This document shows positions 41,262 through 49,510 of a stretch of 64,000 nucleotides of DNA, piece after piece. A program made the translations under genes and the position numbers. Under the pieces are notes generated by a model. The model searched no databases, was not told the DNA's origin, and saw nothing but the letters and a program-made list of their open reading frames with translations. Every line of letters begins with the position of its first letter. Positions within the stretch are counted from its first letter, which is position 1. This stretch comes from Sphingobacteriales bacterium (lineage in GTDB: Bacteria; Bacteroidota; Bacteroidia; Chitinophagales; Chitinophagaceae): contig SEFT01000012.1 of NCBI GenBank assembly GCA_004144175.1, positions 83,216 to 147,215 of the forward strand. Direction: 5' to 3'.

Positions 41262-42794
41262 ATGAGCCAGCGACAAACAGCCGTAGGCAATAATGAAGGC
41301 AATGAAATATTTGCCGGCAACGATGACGGATTAGCTAAGATCCAGAATTTTGAAGGGAAGTATCCCAAGCAACTGTGGGCGCTGTTCTTCTCCGAAATGT
41401 GGGAGCGCTTCTGCTTCTATGGTATGCGCGGTATGCTCACCATCTTTATGGTGGAGAAGCTGTTGCTGAGCGAGAAGGACGCCAACCTGCGCTATGGTGC
41501 CATACAGGCATTCGTATATGCGTTTACGTTTATCGGTGGCCTGTTTGCCGATAAGGTGCTGGGTTTCCGCAAGTCGCTGGTATGGGGTGCGCTGCTGATG
41601 ATCGCCGGTAGCTTTACCGTTGCCGCTGCGCCTGAAAACCTGTTCTATATAGGCACCTGTCTTACCATCGTAGGTACTGGTTTCTTTAAGCCCAATATCT
41701 CTACGATGGTGGGTGCGCTGTACCGGTCTGATGATGCGCGCAGGGATGCCGGGTTTGGATTGTTCTATTCGGGTATCAATATCGGGGCATTCCTCGGTGG
41801 TATATTGATGGTAATGGTGGGTAAATATTACTCCTGGAGTATTGCCTTTTCACTGGCGGGTATCGTGATGATCATCAGTATGATCACTTTCATTCTTACG
41901 AAAAAGAACCTCGGACCTATCGGGCTATCGCCGCTGGAAAAAGTACCGGAAGGTAAAAGGAAAACCTATGAGATAGCTGTGTATATAGGTTCGCTGCTGG
42001 TACTACCAATCGTATGGCTGCTGGTGACCAATACTGCGTATACCGATATGTTCATGTACATCATTGGCCCGGTAACGCTTATCTACCTGTTCATGGAAAT
42101 GAGAAAATACAGCAGCGTAGAGCGTAATAAACTGCTTGCTGCGCTGGTGTTTATCATCTTCTCTATCCTGTTCTGGGCATTCTTTGAGCAGAGCGGTGGT
42201 TCGCTTAGCTTGTTTGCCTTGTATAATTTGCATCATAGCTTCTTCGGCATCAACCTGGATCCCAACGTGGTGAATAACTCCGCCAACTCAGTATTTGTTA
42301 TCATCTTCAGCCCGATAGCGGGATTGATATGGGTAGCATTGGCTAAAAAGAAACTGGAGCCGAATACGGTCGTGAAATTCGGATTGGGCTTTGTGTTCCT
42401 GGCGCTGGCATTCTGGGTGTTCTTTTACAGCCGCAATTTTGCCGATGCCAATGGCCTTACATCGCTGGAGATATTTACACTGGCATACTTCGTTATCACA
42501 TTCGGTGAGCTTTGCCTGTCGCCAATCGGCTTGTCTATTATGACCAAACTGGCACCTAAGCCCATGCAGGGCCTCATGATGGGTATGTGGTTCCTGGCGA
42601 GCGCCTATGGCCAGTATGTGGCCGGACTGCTAGGGGCCGGTATGGCTACCGCAGACGAAAATGCGCCGCTTACTGATAAGCTGATCGCATATACGGACGG
42701 TTATAAGCAACTGGCTATTTATGCACTTGTGGCAGGACTGGTGTTATTGATCATTTCGCCGCTGGTGCGTAAGTTGATGCATGAGGTGAAGTAG
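41262..42794 (+). CDS. POT/PTR-family proton-coupled peptide transporter, copy 3
   Basis: 510 residues with EMWERFCFYGMRGML, GFFKPNISTMVG, FYSGINIGAF and LCLSPIGLSIMTKL. The usual aromatic pair after ERF is changed to CF in place of YY, in the motif that couples protons to peptide binding, so specificity may differ. The N-terminus is a long polar leader (SQRQTAVGNNEGNEIFAGND). Same layout and own terminator as copy 2. Confidence 0.9.
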   Translation: MSQRQTAVGNNEGNEIFAGNDDGLAKIQNFEGKYPKQLWALFFSEMWERFCFYGMRGMLTIFMVEKLLLSEKDANLRYGAIQAFVYAFTFIGGLFADKVLGFRKSLVWGALLMIAGSFTVAAAPENLFYIGTCLTIVGTGFFKPNISTMVGALYRSDDARRDAGFGLFYSGINIGAFLGGILMVMVGKYYSWSIAFSLAGIVMIISMITFILTKKNLGPIGLSPLEKVPEGKRKTYEIAVYIGSLLVLPIVWLLVTNTAYTDMFMYIIGPVTLIYLFMEMRKYSSVERNKLLAALVFIIFSILFWAFFEQSGGSLSLFALYNLHHSFFGINLDPNVVNNSANSVFVIIFSPIAGLIWVALAKKKLEPNTVVKFGLGFVFLALAFWVFFYSRNFADANGLTSLEIFTLAYFVITFGELCLSPIGLSIMTKLAPKPMQGLMMGMWFLASAYGQYVAGLLGAGMATADENAPLTDKLIAYTDGYKQLAIYALVAGLVLLIISPLVRKLMHEVK

Positions 42795-42817
42795 AACGTA
42801 ATTTAAGATATTGCAGA

Positions 42818-42840
42818 GAAGCCGGACATGTTCCGGCTTC
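42818..42840. terminator. Terminator after POT copy 3
   Basis: GAAGCCGG (42818-42825), 7-base loop, CCGGCTTC (42833-42840), then CGCTTTTTTG. It lies just before ispD. Confidence 0.85.
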
Positions 42841-42884
42841 CGCTTTTTTGTGCGGATAATATCGTTTTTTTGTACCCATATACT

Positions 42885-43562
42885 ATGGAAAAGTTTGCAG
42901 TCATTGTAGCCGGGGGTAAGGGTTTGCGCATGGGTAGCGCTATACCAAAACAGTTCTTGCCGCTGGCAGGAAAGCCGGTGTTGTATCATACGATCAACGC
43001 CTTTAAGATGGCTTTCCCGGATATACAGATCATACTTGTACTGCCACAAGACCAGATCAGTATGACGCAGATGGTACTACAGGCGTTCCCCGACCGTATA
43101 GACCTGACCATAGTGGCCGGGGGAGAGAACCGCTTCGATAGCGTAAAGAACGGGCTGGAAGCAGTGGATGAAGATGCAATTGTATTTGTGCATGATGGTG
43201 TACGTCCGCTGGTATCGCCGGAACTGATACGCGCCTGCTACGAGCAGGCAGTAGAGAAGGGCAGCGCCATACCCGCCATAAATGTAGCCGACAGTATGCG
43301 CCTTACCGAAGGCGAAGAAAGCAAGCCCGTGAACCGCGACCACCTGCGCATTATACAAACTCCGCAGACTTTCCAGTCGGATATACTGTTGAACGCCTTT
43401 ACGCAGGACTATGATCCTGCCTTTACGGATGAGGCAACCGTGGCCGAAGCTTTTGGTACGAAAGTTTACTTGATAAACGGTGAGCGCAGCAATATAAAAG
43501 TAACCACACCGGAAGACCTCATTATTGCCGAAGCGCTGCTAACCGCCAGGCATCATGCGTAA
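42885..43562 (+). CDS. ispD: 2-C-methyl-D-erythritol 4-phosphate cytidylyltransferase
   Basis: 225 residues from MEKFAVIVAGGKGLRMG; the longer reading would start inside the terminator. CTP loop VAGGKGLRMGSAIPKQFLPL, then FVHDGVRPLVS, IQTPQTF and the closing NIKVTTPEDLIIAEALL are all IspD motifs. It performs the cytidylyl transfer step of the non-mevalonate isoprenoid pathway. It overlaps the following secreted protein gene by 8 bases. Confidence 0.93.
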   Translation: MEKFAVIVAGGKGLRMGSAIPKQFLPLAGKPVLYHTINAFKMAFPDIQIILVLPQDQISMTQMVLQAFPDRIDLTIVAGGENRFDSVKNGLEAVDEDAIVFVHDGVRPLVSPELIRACYEQAVEKGSAIPAINVADSMRLTEGEESKPVNRDHLRIIQTPQTFQSDILLNAFTQDYDPAFTDEATVAEAFGTKVYLINGERSNIKVTTPEDLIIAEALLTARHHA

Positions 43563-44469
43563 GATATTCCTCCTTTTTTCTGTATTGTTTTCCCTTACTG
43601 CACGGGCGCAGTACCAGGATACCAGTGTATTTGCGTATCCCATACAGATGGATGATGTAGTGGTAACCGCAGCTCGGGGCGGCTGGGATGTTGCCGCATT
43701 TATCAGGCGGGTGCAGACGGATACAACTTTTTTCAAATCATTCAAAACGCTGCGCGTCAAGTCGTTTACCGCGCATAACGACATCAGGGTATATGATAGC
43801 AAGGGAAGGGTAGATGCGTCGCTGGTGAGTAATACGCGCACCAATGCTGCCAATGGCTGTCGCACGATGGATGTGCTGGATGAAAAGACCACTGGCGATT
43901 TTTACAAGCGCAATGGTGAATACAAATATTATACAGCCGACCTGTATGCGTACCTGTTCTTTACTAAAGGGCGCATCTGCAACCAGAATGATATAGTAGG
44001 GAACACCATGCAGGAGCGTGGCAAGGGGCAATTGGAAAAAAGCAAATACCAGCTCAAGCAACTCATCTTCAACCCCGGCAGCAAGATAGATGGCATACCC
44101 TTTATGGGCGATAAAGCAGCCATCTTTGAGCCTGACCAGGCAAAGAAATACGATTTTAAACTGAACTCGGAAGAGTATAATGGGGTGGAGTGTTATGTGT
44201 TCAAGGCCATACCCAAGGCCGATTATGCAGACGATGTAGTTTATAATGAACTTTCGACCTGGTTTCGGAAGTCAGATTATTCCATCGTCGCCCGCGATTA
44301 TTCGCTTTCGTACAAGACATTAGCTTACGATTTCGACGTACGTATGCAAGTGCGCACCAAACTACTGGGCGACCGGCTGGTGCCAACCAACATATCATAT
44401 GATGGCAATTGGCATGTATTTGGCAAAAAGCGCGAACGGGTGAAGTTTACTACGACACTTAGTTATTAA
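43555..44469 (+). CDS. Hypothetical secreted protein (304 aa)
   Basis: Signal peptide MRKIFLLFSVLFSLTARAQ, then DDVVVTAARGGWDVAAFIRR, reminiscent of short N-terminal segments in proteins related to TonB receptors, and a long beta-rich region (LNSEEYNGVECYVFKAIPK, SDYSIVARDYSLSYKTLAYD) with a LolA-like look. It ends in VKFTTTLSY. No certain family. Start overlaps ispD by 8 bases, so translation is probably coupled, although the functions look unrelated. Confidence 0.65.
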   Translation: MRKIFLLFSVLFSLTARAQYQDTSVFAYPIQMDDVVVTAARGGWDVAAFIRRVQTDTTFFKSFKTLRVKSFTAHNDIRVYDSKGRVDASLVSNTRTNAANGCRTMDVLDEKTTGDFYKRNGEYKYYTADLYAYLFFTKGRICNQNDIVGNTMQERGKGQLEKSKYQLKQLIFNPGSKIDGIPFMGDKAAIFEPDQAKKYDFKLNSEEYNGVECYVFKAIPKADYADDVVYNELSTWFRKSDYSIVARDYSLSYKTLAYDFDVRMQVRTKLLGDRLVPTNISYDGNWHVFGKKRERVKFTTTLSY

Positions 44470-44522
44470 ATTTCCCATATAACATACCCCACTTTTTCTG
44501 AGTAATTTCGCAGTCCGAAAAA

Positions 44523-46472
44523 ATGATTGCGCAAAACTCGATACAAGAAGTGATGAATCGTGCCGATATCCTGGAGGTATTGGGGCAGTTCATACGTTTG
44601 AAGAAACGTGGCGCCAATCATATAGCCAATTGCCCCTTCCATAATGAGAAGACCCCTTCTTTTTATGTGTCGGGCGCTAAGGGTATCTACAAATGTTTTG
44701 GCTGCGGTAAGGGTGGCAACGTGGTCACCTTTATACAAGAGCACGAAAAGCTGACCTACCCGGAATCTATACGCTGGCTGGCCGACTACTACAAGATAGA
44801 ACTGGAGGAAAGCGAGAAAACGCCCGAGCAGCAGCAACAGCAGCTGGCCGAAGAAAGCCTGCGCATCCTCAATGAATGGGCCGCGCAATACTTTCAGGAT
44901 ACCTTGCTGAATACCGATGAGGGGCAGGCAATAGGACTATCGTACTTCAAACAGCGGGGCTATAAGAAAGATATTATCGACAAATTCCGGCTGGGGTATA
45001 ACCCCGAGGAAGGTCATGCTGTATATAAAGCCGGTAAGCAAAAAGGCTACAGCGCTGAACTGCTGGAGAAGGCCGGGCTGGTAAAGAACCGTAATGGTCA
45101 GTACTACGATGTGTATCGCGGCAGGGTGATCTTCCCGATACAGAGCATGACAGGCCGTGTGCTGGGCTTTGGTGCGCGTATCCTCAAAAGCAACGAAAAA
45201 GCGCCTAAGTACATCAATACTCCCGAGAACGAGCTCTACAACAAGAGCCGCATTCTCTACGGTATGTACCAGTCGCGCCAGGCAATCAGCAAGCTCGATG
45301 AGTGTTTCCTCGTAGAAGGCTACACTGATGTCATTAGCCTGCACATGGGTGGGGTAGAGAATGTGGTAGCCAGTAGCGGTACATCACTTACGGAGGATCA
45401 GCTACGCGCCATAGGCCATCTTACCCGCAACCTGACCATACTATACGATGGCGATGCAGCGGGTGTAAAGGCTGCCCTGCGCGGGTTGGATATGGCGCTG
45501 GGGCAGAGCTTCAACGTGCAACTGGTACTGTTGCCAGAGGGGGAGGACCCTGATAGCTTTATACAAAAGTCGGGTGCTGCAAGGTTTCACGAATATGTAA
45601 AGGAGAACAAACAGGACGTGATCGGCTTCCGTATGGAAGTAGGTATGCGCGATGTAGGGAATGACCCTGTAAAGAAATCGAAGCTGGTAAATGAGGTAGC
45701 GGAAAGTATCTCGCGCATCAACAAAGCCGAAGACTTTGCGCTGCAAGACCACTATATAAGAGAGGCCAGCCGCAAGCTGAGTGTAGACGAAGCAGGCCTG
45801 GTAAACCTCATCAACAAATATATACGCGAACGGATAGACCAGGAGAGCCGGCAAAAACGCACAACAGAGCGTCTGCCGGAGCAAGAGGCTTATCCCGAAT
45901 ACGACACCATTACCGAGCCGCAGCCCGAGATACAAAAGAAATCGAGCGATGAGGCACAGGAGTGGCAGCTGATACGGGTACTGATAGAGCACGGCGCCAA
46001 GGTGATGGAAGGGTATGCAAATGCGGCAGACTTCATCTACCAGCGCATAGACCCCGACCTGATAGAAACGCCTATGGCGCGGCAGTTGTTTGATATCTAC
46101 TTCGCCTTCCGCGAGGCTTACCAAACGGTACCGGATATGAGTTATTTCGTGAGCTACCCCGACCAGCAGATACAGCAGCAGATGTCCAACTTCATGCAGG
46201 CTGGCGAGGATGTGAGCCCTAAGTGGAAAGAGAACTATGGCATTGAAACCATGCATGGCGATCTTAACTACATCAATGAAGTAGAAAGCCCTGTGGCCTA
46301 TTTTGAGATAAAGAAACTGAAAGGCATACAGGCCGAGGTGTGGGAGCGGATAGGCAAAGAGCAAGACCCCACACGTATGGCTGCATTGATGAAGAAATTC
46401 CTGGAGCTTAAAGAATCAGAGAAAGACATGCTGAAACGTATGCATACTGTCATCTTTAAAATGAGAAACTAA
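44523..46472 (+). CDS. dnaG: DNA primase
   Basis: The CHC2 zinc ribbon has C37, H40, C58 and C61 (NCPFHNEKTPSF, YKCFGCGKGG). The catalytic core shows YNKSRILYG and the Toprim motifs FLVEGYTDVISLH and LYDGDAAGVKAALRGLD. The C-terminal about 190 residues form a helicase-binding-like region. 649 residues. Synthesises RNA primers at the replication fork. Followed after 3 bases by ruvX, so they share a transcript. Confidence 0.95.
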   Translation: MIAQNSIQEVMNRADILEVLGQFIRLKKRGANHIANCPFHNEKTPSFYVSGAKGIYKCFGCGKGGNVVTFIQEHEKLTYPESIRWLADYYKIELEESEKTPEQQQQQLAEESLRILNEWAAQYFQDTLLNTDEGQAIGLSYFKQRGYKKDIIDKFRLGYNPEEGHAVYKAGKQKGYSAELLEKAGLVKNRNGQYYDVYRGRVIFPIQSMTGRVLGFGARILKSNEKAPKYINTPENELYNKSRILYGMYQSRQAISKLDECFLVEGYTDVISLHMGGVENVVASSGTSLTEDQLRAIGHLTRNLTILYDGDAAGVKAALRGLDMALGQSFNVQLVLLPEGEDPDSFIQKSGAARFHEYVKENKQDVIGFRMEVGMRDVGNDPVKKSKLVNEVAESISRINKAEDFALQDHYIREASRKLSVDEAGLVNLINKYIRERIDQESRQKRTTERLPEQEAYPEYDTITEPQPEIQKKSSDEAQEWQLIRVLIEHGAKVMEGYANAADFIYQRIDPDLIETPMARQLFDIYFAFREAYQTVPDMSYFVSYPDQQIQQQMSNFMQAGEDVSPKWKENYGIETMHGDLNYINEVESPVAYFEIKKLKGIQAEVWERIGKEQDPTRMAALMKKFLELKESEKDMLKRMHTVIFKMRN

Positions 46473-46475
46473 GCC

Positions 46476-46889
46476 ATGGCCCGCATACTCGCACTCGACT
46501 ACGGAAAGAAACGCACCGGCATTGCCGTTACCGATCCGCTAAAGATCATTGCCACCGGCTTGGCTACTGTGGATACCAGTGAGCTGATCGGATACCTGAA
46601 AAAATACATGGCGCAGGAACCTGTGGAGCAAATCATCATAGGCTATCCGCTCAACTTTGATGATAGTCCTACCAATGCTACACCGCTGGTAGATAAGTTT
46701 ATTGGTAAGTTTCAGCATGTGTTCCCAAACCTACCAGTAGAGAAAATAGACGAGCGGCTGACCTCGAAAATGGCGTCAGCAGCCATATCGCAAATGGGGC
46801 TGCGCAAAAAAGCGCGCGAGCAAAAAGAGCTGATAGATACGGTGGCCGCCGTAATAATGCTGCAGGAATACCTCGAAAGCCACGCCTAA
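46476..46889 (+). CDS. ruvX: Putative pre-16S rRNA nuclease / Holliday junction resolvase
   Basis: RNase H-like fold of 137 residues: ILALDYGKKRTGIAVTD carries the first catalytic Asp, VEQIIIGYPLNFDDSPT the second motif, EKIDERLTSKMA the Glu motif, and KEQKELIDTVAAVIMLQEYL the last acidic helix. YqgF/RuvX processes pre-16S rRNA 5' ends in E. coli; a resolvase role was proposed earlier. Lies between dnaG and def. Confidence 0.93.
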   Translation: MARILALDYGKKRTGIAVTDPLKIIATGLATVDTSELIGYLKKYMAQEPVEQIIIGYPLNFDDSPTNATPLVDKFIGKFQHVFPNLPVEKIDERLTSKMASAAISQMGLRKKAREQKELIDTVAAVIMLQEYLESHA

Positions 46890-46922
46890 TCCTTACCTTT
46901 GTTTGCTATAATTTAATAATAG

Positions 46923-47501
46923 ATGATTTTGCCAATTGTGGCCTATGGCCATCCGGTATTGAGGAAAGTAGCTGAGGACATTACGCCAGAGTATCCGGAA
47001 CTGAAGAAACTGATAGCAGATATGTGGGAGACCATGTATCATAGCAATGGCGTGGGTGTAGCCGCCCCGCAGATAAATAAGGCGATACGCCTCTTCGTGA
47101 TAGATACGGAGCAGATAGTAGAAGGTTTCGACGAAGAAGACAAGCGTGAATACCCGAATGAAAAACCTACGAAACAGGTATTCATCAATGCACGTATAGT
47201 AGAAGAGTCGGGCAAGAGCTGGGCCTATAACGAAGGCTGCCTGAGCATACCCAAGGTGCGCGAAGACATCAGCCGCCTGTCGCATGTGCGCATCCGCTTT
47301 ATGGACGAGAACTTTGTAGAGCAGGAGAAAGAGTTTGATGGCATTACCGCGCGTGTGATACAGCACGAGTACGACCATATAGAGGGCAAACTATTCATCG
47401 ACTACCTGCCGATGCTGAAAAAGCGCCTTATCAAGAAAAAACTCGAAGACATTAGTGCCGGTAAGGTGAGGGTAGATTATAAGATGACATTTAACAGATA
47501 G
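46923..47501 (+). CDS. def: Peptide deformylase
   Basis: 192 residues with the three deformylase motifs: GVGVAAPQ (43-50), EGCLSIP (104-110; C106 a metal ligand) and HEYDH (148-152). It removes the formyl group from nascent proteins using Fe(II). A short insertion EGFDEEDKREYPNEKPTK is usual in Bacteroidota. It follows ruvX by 33 bases. Confidence 0.95.
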   Translation: MILPIVAYGHPVLRKVAEDITPEYPELKKLIADMWETMYHSNGVGVAAPQINKAIRLFVIDTEQIVEGFDEEDKREYPNEKPTKQVFINARIVEESGKSWAYNEGCLSIPKVREDISRLSHVRIRFMDENFVEQEKEFDGITARVIQHEYDHIEGKLFIDYLPMLKKRLIKKKLEDISAGKVRVDYKMTFNR

Positions 47502-47541
47502 TTGATTTGTCTTTCTTTAAGATGGTTGACTGAAGCAAGTG

Positions 47542-47958
47542 ATGAAGCTGACATTAATTATACTGTTACTGGTTGTAGGTTGTAGCAGTGCATTTGCACA
47601 GAAACTTCCGTCTCATGCTACAGGCGTTTTAGATAGCCAGGGCAGAATGATTTACCGATTTGTTGAGCGGTTGCCTTTCGCATATTACGACGTGTCAACG
47701 TACATCTCAAAAAAGCTCAAATATCCGGATAGTGCCAGAAAAGCTAATGTGCAAGGCGTCGTTAATGTTGGTTTTTTTATAGATACTAAGGGCCGAATAC
47801 AAGGTGTGAAAATTAAGAGTGAGGAGCGCTTAGGCTACGGGCTTGAGGAGGAGGCAATGCGTGTAATTCAAAGCTTACCACGATGGGTTCCTGGTAGGCA
47901 AAATGGTCGTAAAGTCAATGTATATTACACCATTCCGATAGGCTTTACCCTTGAATAA
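47542..47958 (+). CDS. Small TonB C-terminal domain protein, secreted
   Basis: Start at the ATG 47542 (a GTG directly upstream is the alternative). Signal peptide KLTLIILLLVVGCSSAFAQ; a Cys lies near but not in a good lipobox. The 139-residue protein consists almost entirely of one TonB C-terminal domain (LKYPDSARKANVQGVVNVGF, VYYTIPIGFTLE). As in the gene at 813-1472, no membrane anchor of the TonB kind is present. Function uncertain. Confidence 0.75.
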   Translation: MKLTLIILLLVVGCSSAFAQKLPSHATGVLDSQGRMIYRFVERLPFAYYDVSTYISKKLKYPDSARKANVQGVVNVGFFIDTKGRIQGVKIKSEERLGYGLEEEAMRVIQSLPRWVPGRQNGRKVNVYYTIPIGFTLE

Positions 47959-48018
47959 GCTGGACGTAAGAAGCATTATTTTAGATTTTCCCGATATAGC
48001 CATACTTTAGCACCACAT

Positions 48019-48567
48019 TTGGCACCCGCTTTACAACATAGCGAAGAAGAACTGGTTTCCCTGCTCAAGACCAAGAGCAAGGAAGGCTTCGACTATTTGT
48101 ATAAGAACTACTCAGCGGTGTTGTATGGTCTCATACATAAGGCAATCCCCGACGAGCAAACTGCCCAGGATGTATTGCAGGATGTGTTTGTAAAGATCTG
48201 GAACAATATCTCGCAGTTCGACCCTGCAAAAGGCCGCATCTACACCTGGATGATCAACATAGCCCGCAATGCCGCCATAGATAAGCTGCGCAGCAAGGGC
48301 GAAGTGATGAAGGCAAAAATCCGTACAGACGAAAACGCCGTATATAGTATGGAGCAGGGGCAGAAGACCGAGCAGCGGATAGACACCATAGGGCTAAGGA
48401 AAATAGTGGAAGGCCTAAAGCCTGAATACCAGACGATCATTAACTTAGCCTACTACAAAGGATATACACTGGACGAAATATCGAAAACCCTGGACATTCC
48501 GCTGGGTACGGTAAAGACCCGTATGCGGCATGCCATGCAATTGTTAAGACAAAACTTTAGTAACTAA
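48019..48567 (+). CDS. RNA polymerase sigma factor, ECF type
   Basis: 182 residues starting with a TTG, since no in-frame ATG precedes the conserved region. Region 2 is FDYLYKNYSAVLYGLIHKAI and DVLQDVFVKIWNNISQFDP; region 4 is LAYYKGYTLDEISKTLDIPL and GTVKTRMRHAMQLLR. It directs RNA polymerase to an unknown regulon. The anti-sigma factor gene follows 5 bases later. Confidence 0.88.
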   Translation: MAPALQHSEEELVSLLKTKSKEGFDYLYKNYSAVLYGLIHKAIPDEQTAQDVLQDVFVKIWNNISQFDPAKGRIYTWMINIARNAAIDKLRSKGEVMKAKIRTDENAVYSMEQGQKTEQRIDTIGLRKIVEGLKPEYQTIINLAYYKGYTLDEISKTLDIPLGTVKTRMRHAMQLLRQNFSN

Positions 48568-48572
48568 ACGCA

Positions 48573-49436
48573 GTGAACACGAAGGAATACATAGAATCGG
48601 GCATTTTAGAAGCCTATGTGCTGGGGGCGCTCTCCGAAGGGGAACGTGCCGAGGTGCAGGCTGCTATGGCGCGGTATCCTGAAGTGGCTGCGGAAGTAAT
48701 AGCCATAGAGGCAACTATGGGCATGCTGGTACAGGAAACTGCCGATGCACCACCCGCCTTTATGCAGGATAAAATATGGAATACGCTACAGGCGCAAAGC
48801 GGTGGTAGTGCATCTGCCATAAGCGATGCCGCACCCATCGGTATGACCGAGCCACCGGCCGGGCCGAAAGTAATACCGATCGTAGCGCCTGAAAAGAAAA
48901 GCAATAGCTGGCTGCGTGCTGCTGTGTGGATAGCGCTGGCAGGCAGCTTGCTGACGAACTTCTACCTGATGAGCCAAAGCGGCAAAAGCAGCCGTGAAGT
49001 GGAAGACATGCAGGCAAAGGTGAACACTATGAACGCCCGCCAGGAAGCCATGCTGGCGCAGATAGACATGTACCAGAAAGAGCGCAGTATGCTGCTGGAT
49101 ACCGGTATGAAGACCGTAGTGATGCGCAGCACACAGCCCGGCAAAGAAATGGGCGGTATGGTCTACTGGAGCCGCAGCAAAGGAGAAGCCTACCTGGCAC
49201 TCCACAATATGCCGATGCCCCCCAAGGGCAAGCAATACCAGCTATGGGTAATGCAAGACGGCAAACCCGTAGATATGGGCGTTATAGCCAACGATATGGT
49301 GACCACCAACGGCATGCAAAAAATAGCCAAGGCCGTAGCCTCCGGCCAGGCATTCGCCATCTCGCTCGAGAACGAAGGCGGCAGTCCTACGCCTACTATG
49401 GAGCAGGTGCAGGTAATGGGTGCTGTGGGGGCATAA
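48573..49436 (+). CDS. RskA-like anti-sigma factor
   Basis: GTG start, MNTKEYIESGILEAYVLGAL. An N-terminal anti-sigma helix region (about 1-80), one membrane helix near 115-133 (WLRAAVWIALAGSLLTNFYL), and a C-terminal RskA domain in the periplasm (GGMVYWSRSKGEAYLALHNM, KGKQYQLWVMQDGKPVDMGV). It should hold the ECF sigma factor at the membrane until a signal leads to its cleavage. 287 residues. Confidence 0.85.
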   Translation: MNTKEYIESGILEAYVLGALSEGERAEVQAAMARYPEVAAEVIAIEATMGMLVQETADAPPAFMQDKIWNTLQAQSGGSASAISDAAPIGMTEPPAGPKVIPIVAPEKKSNSWLRAAVWIALAGSLLTNFYLMSQSGKSSREVEDMQAKVNTMNARQEAMLAQIDMYQKERSMLLDTGMKTVVMRSTQPGKEMGGMVYWSRSKGEAYLALHNMPMPPKGKQYQLWVMQDGKPVDMGVIANDMVTTNGMQKIAKAVASGQAFAISLENEGGSPTPTMEQVQVMGAVGA

Positions 49437-49510
49437 CTACCTTCCTGCATATTCAGAATTTCCAGCACATATTTACAGTACTCAAATCACGCCTTTCACT
49501 TGGAGCGTAG

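Noticed and set aside
48240..49235. Antisense frames over the sigma/anti-sigma pair
   Set aside because: Shadows of clearly coding genes.
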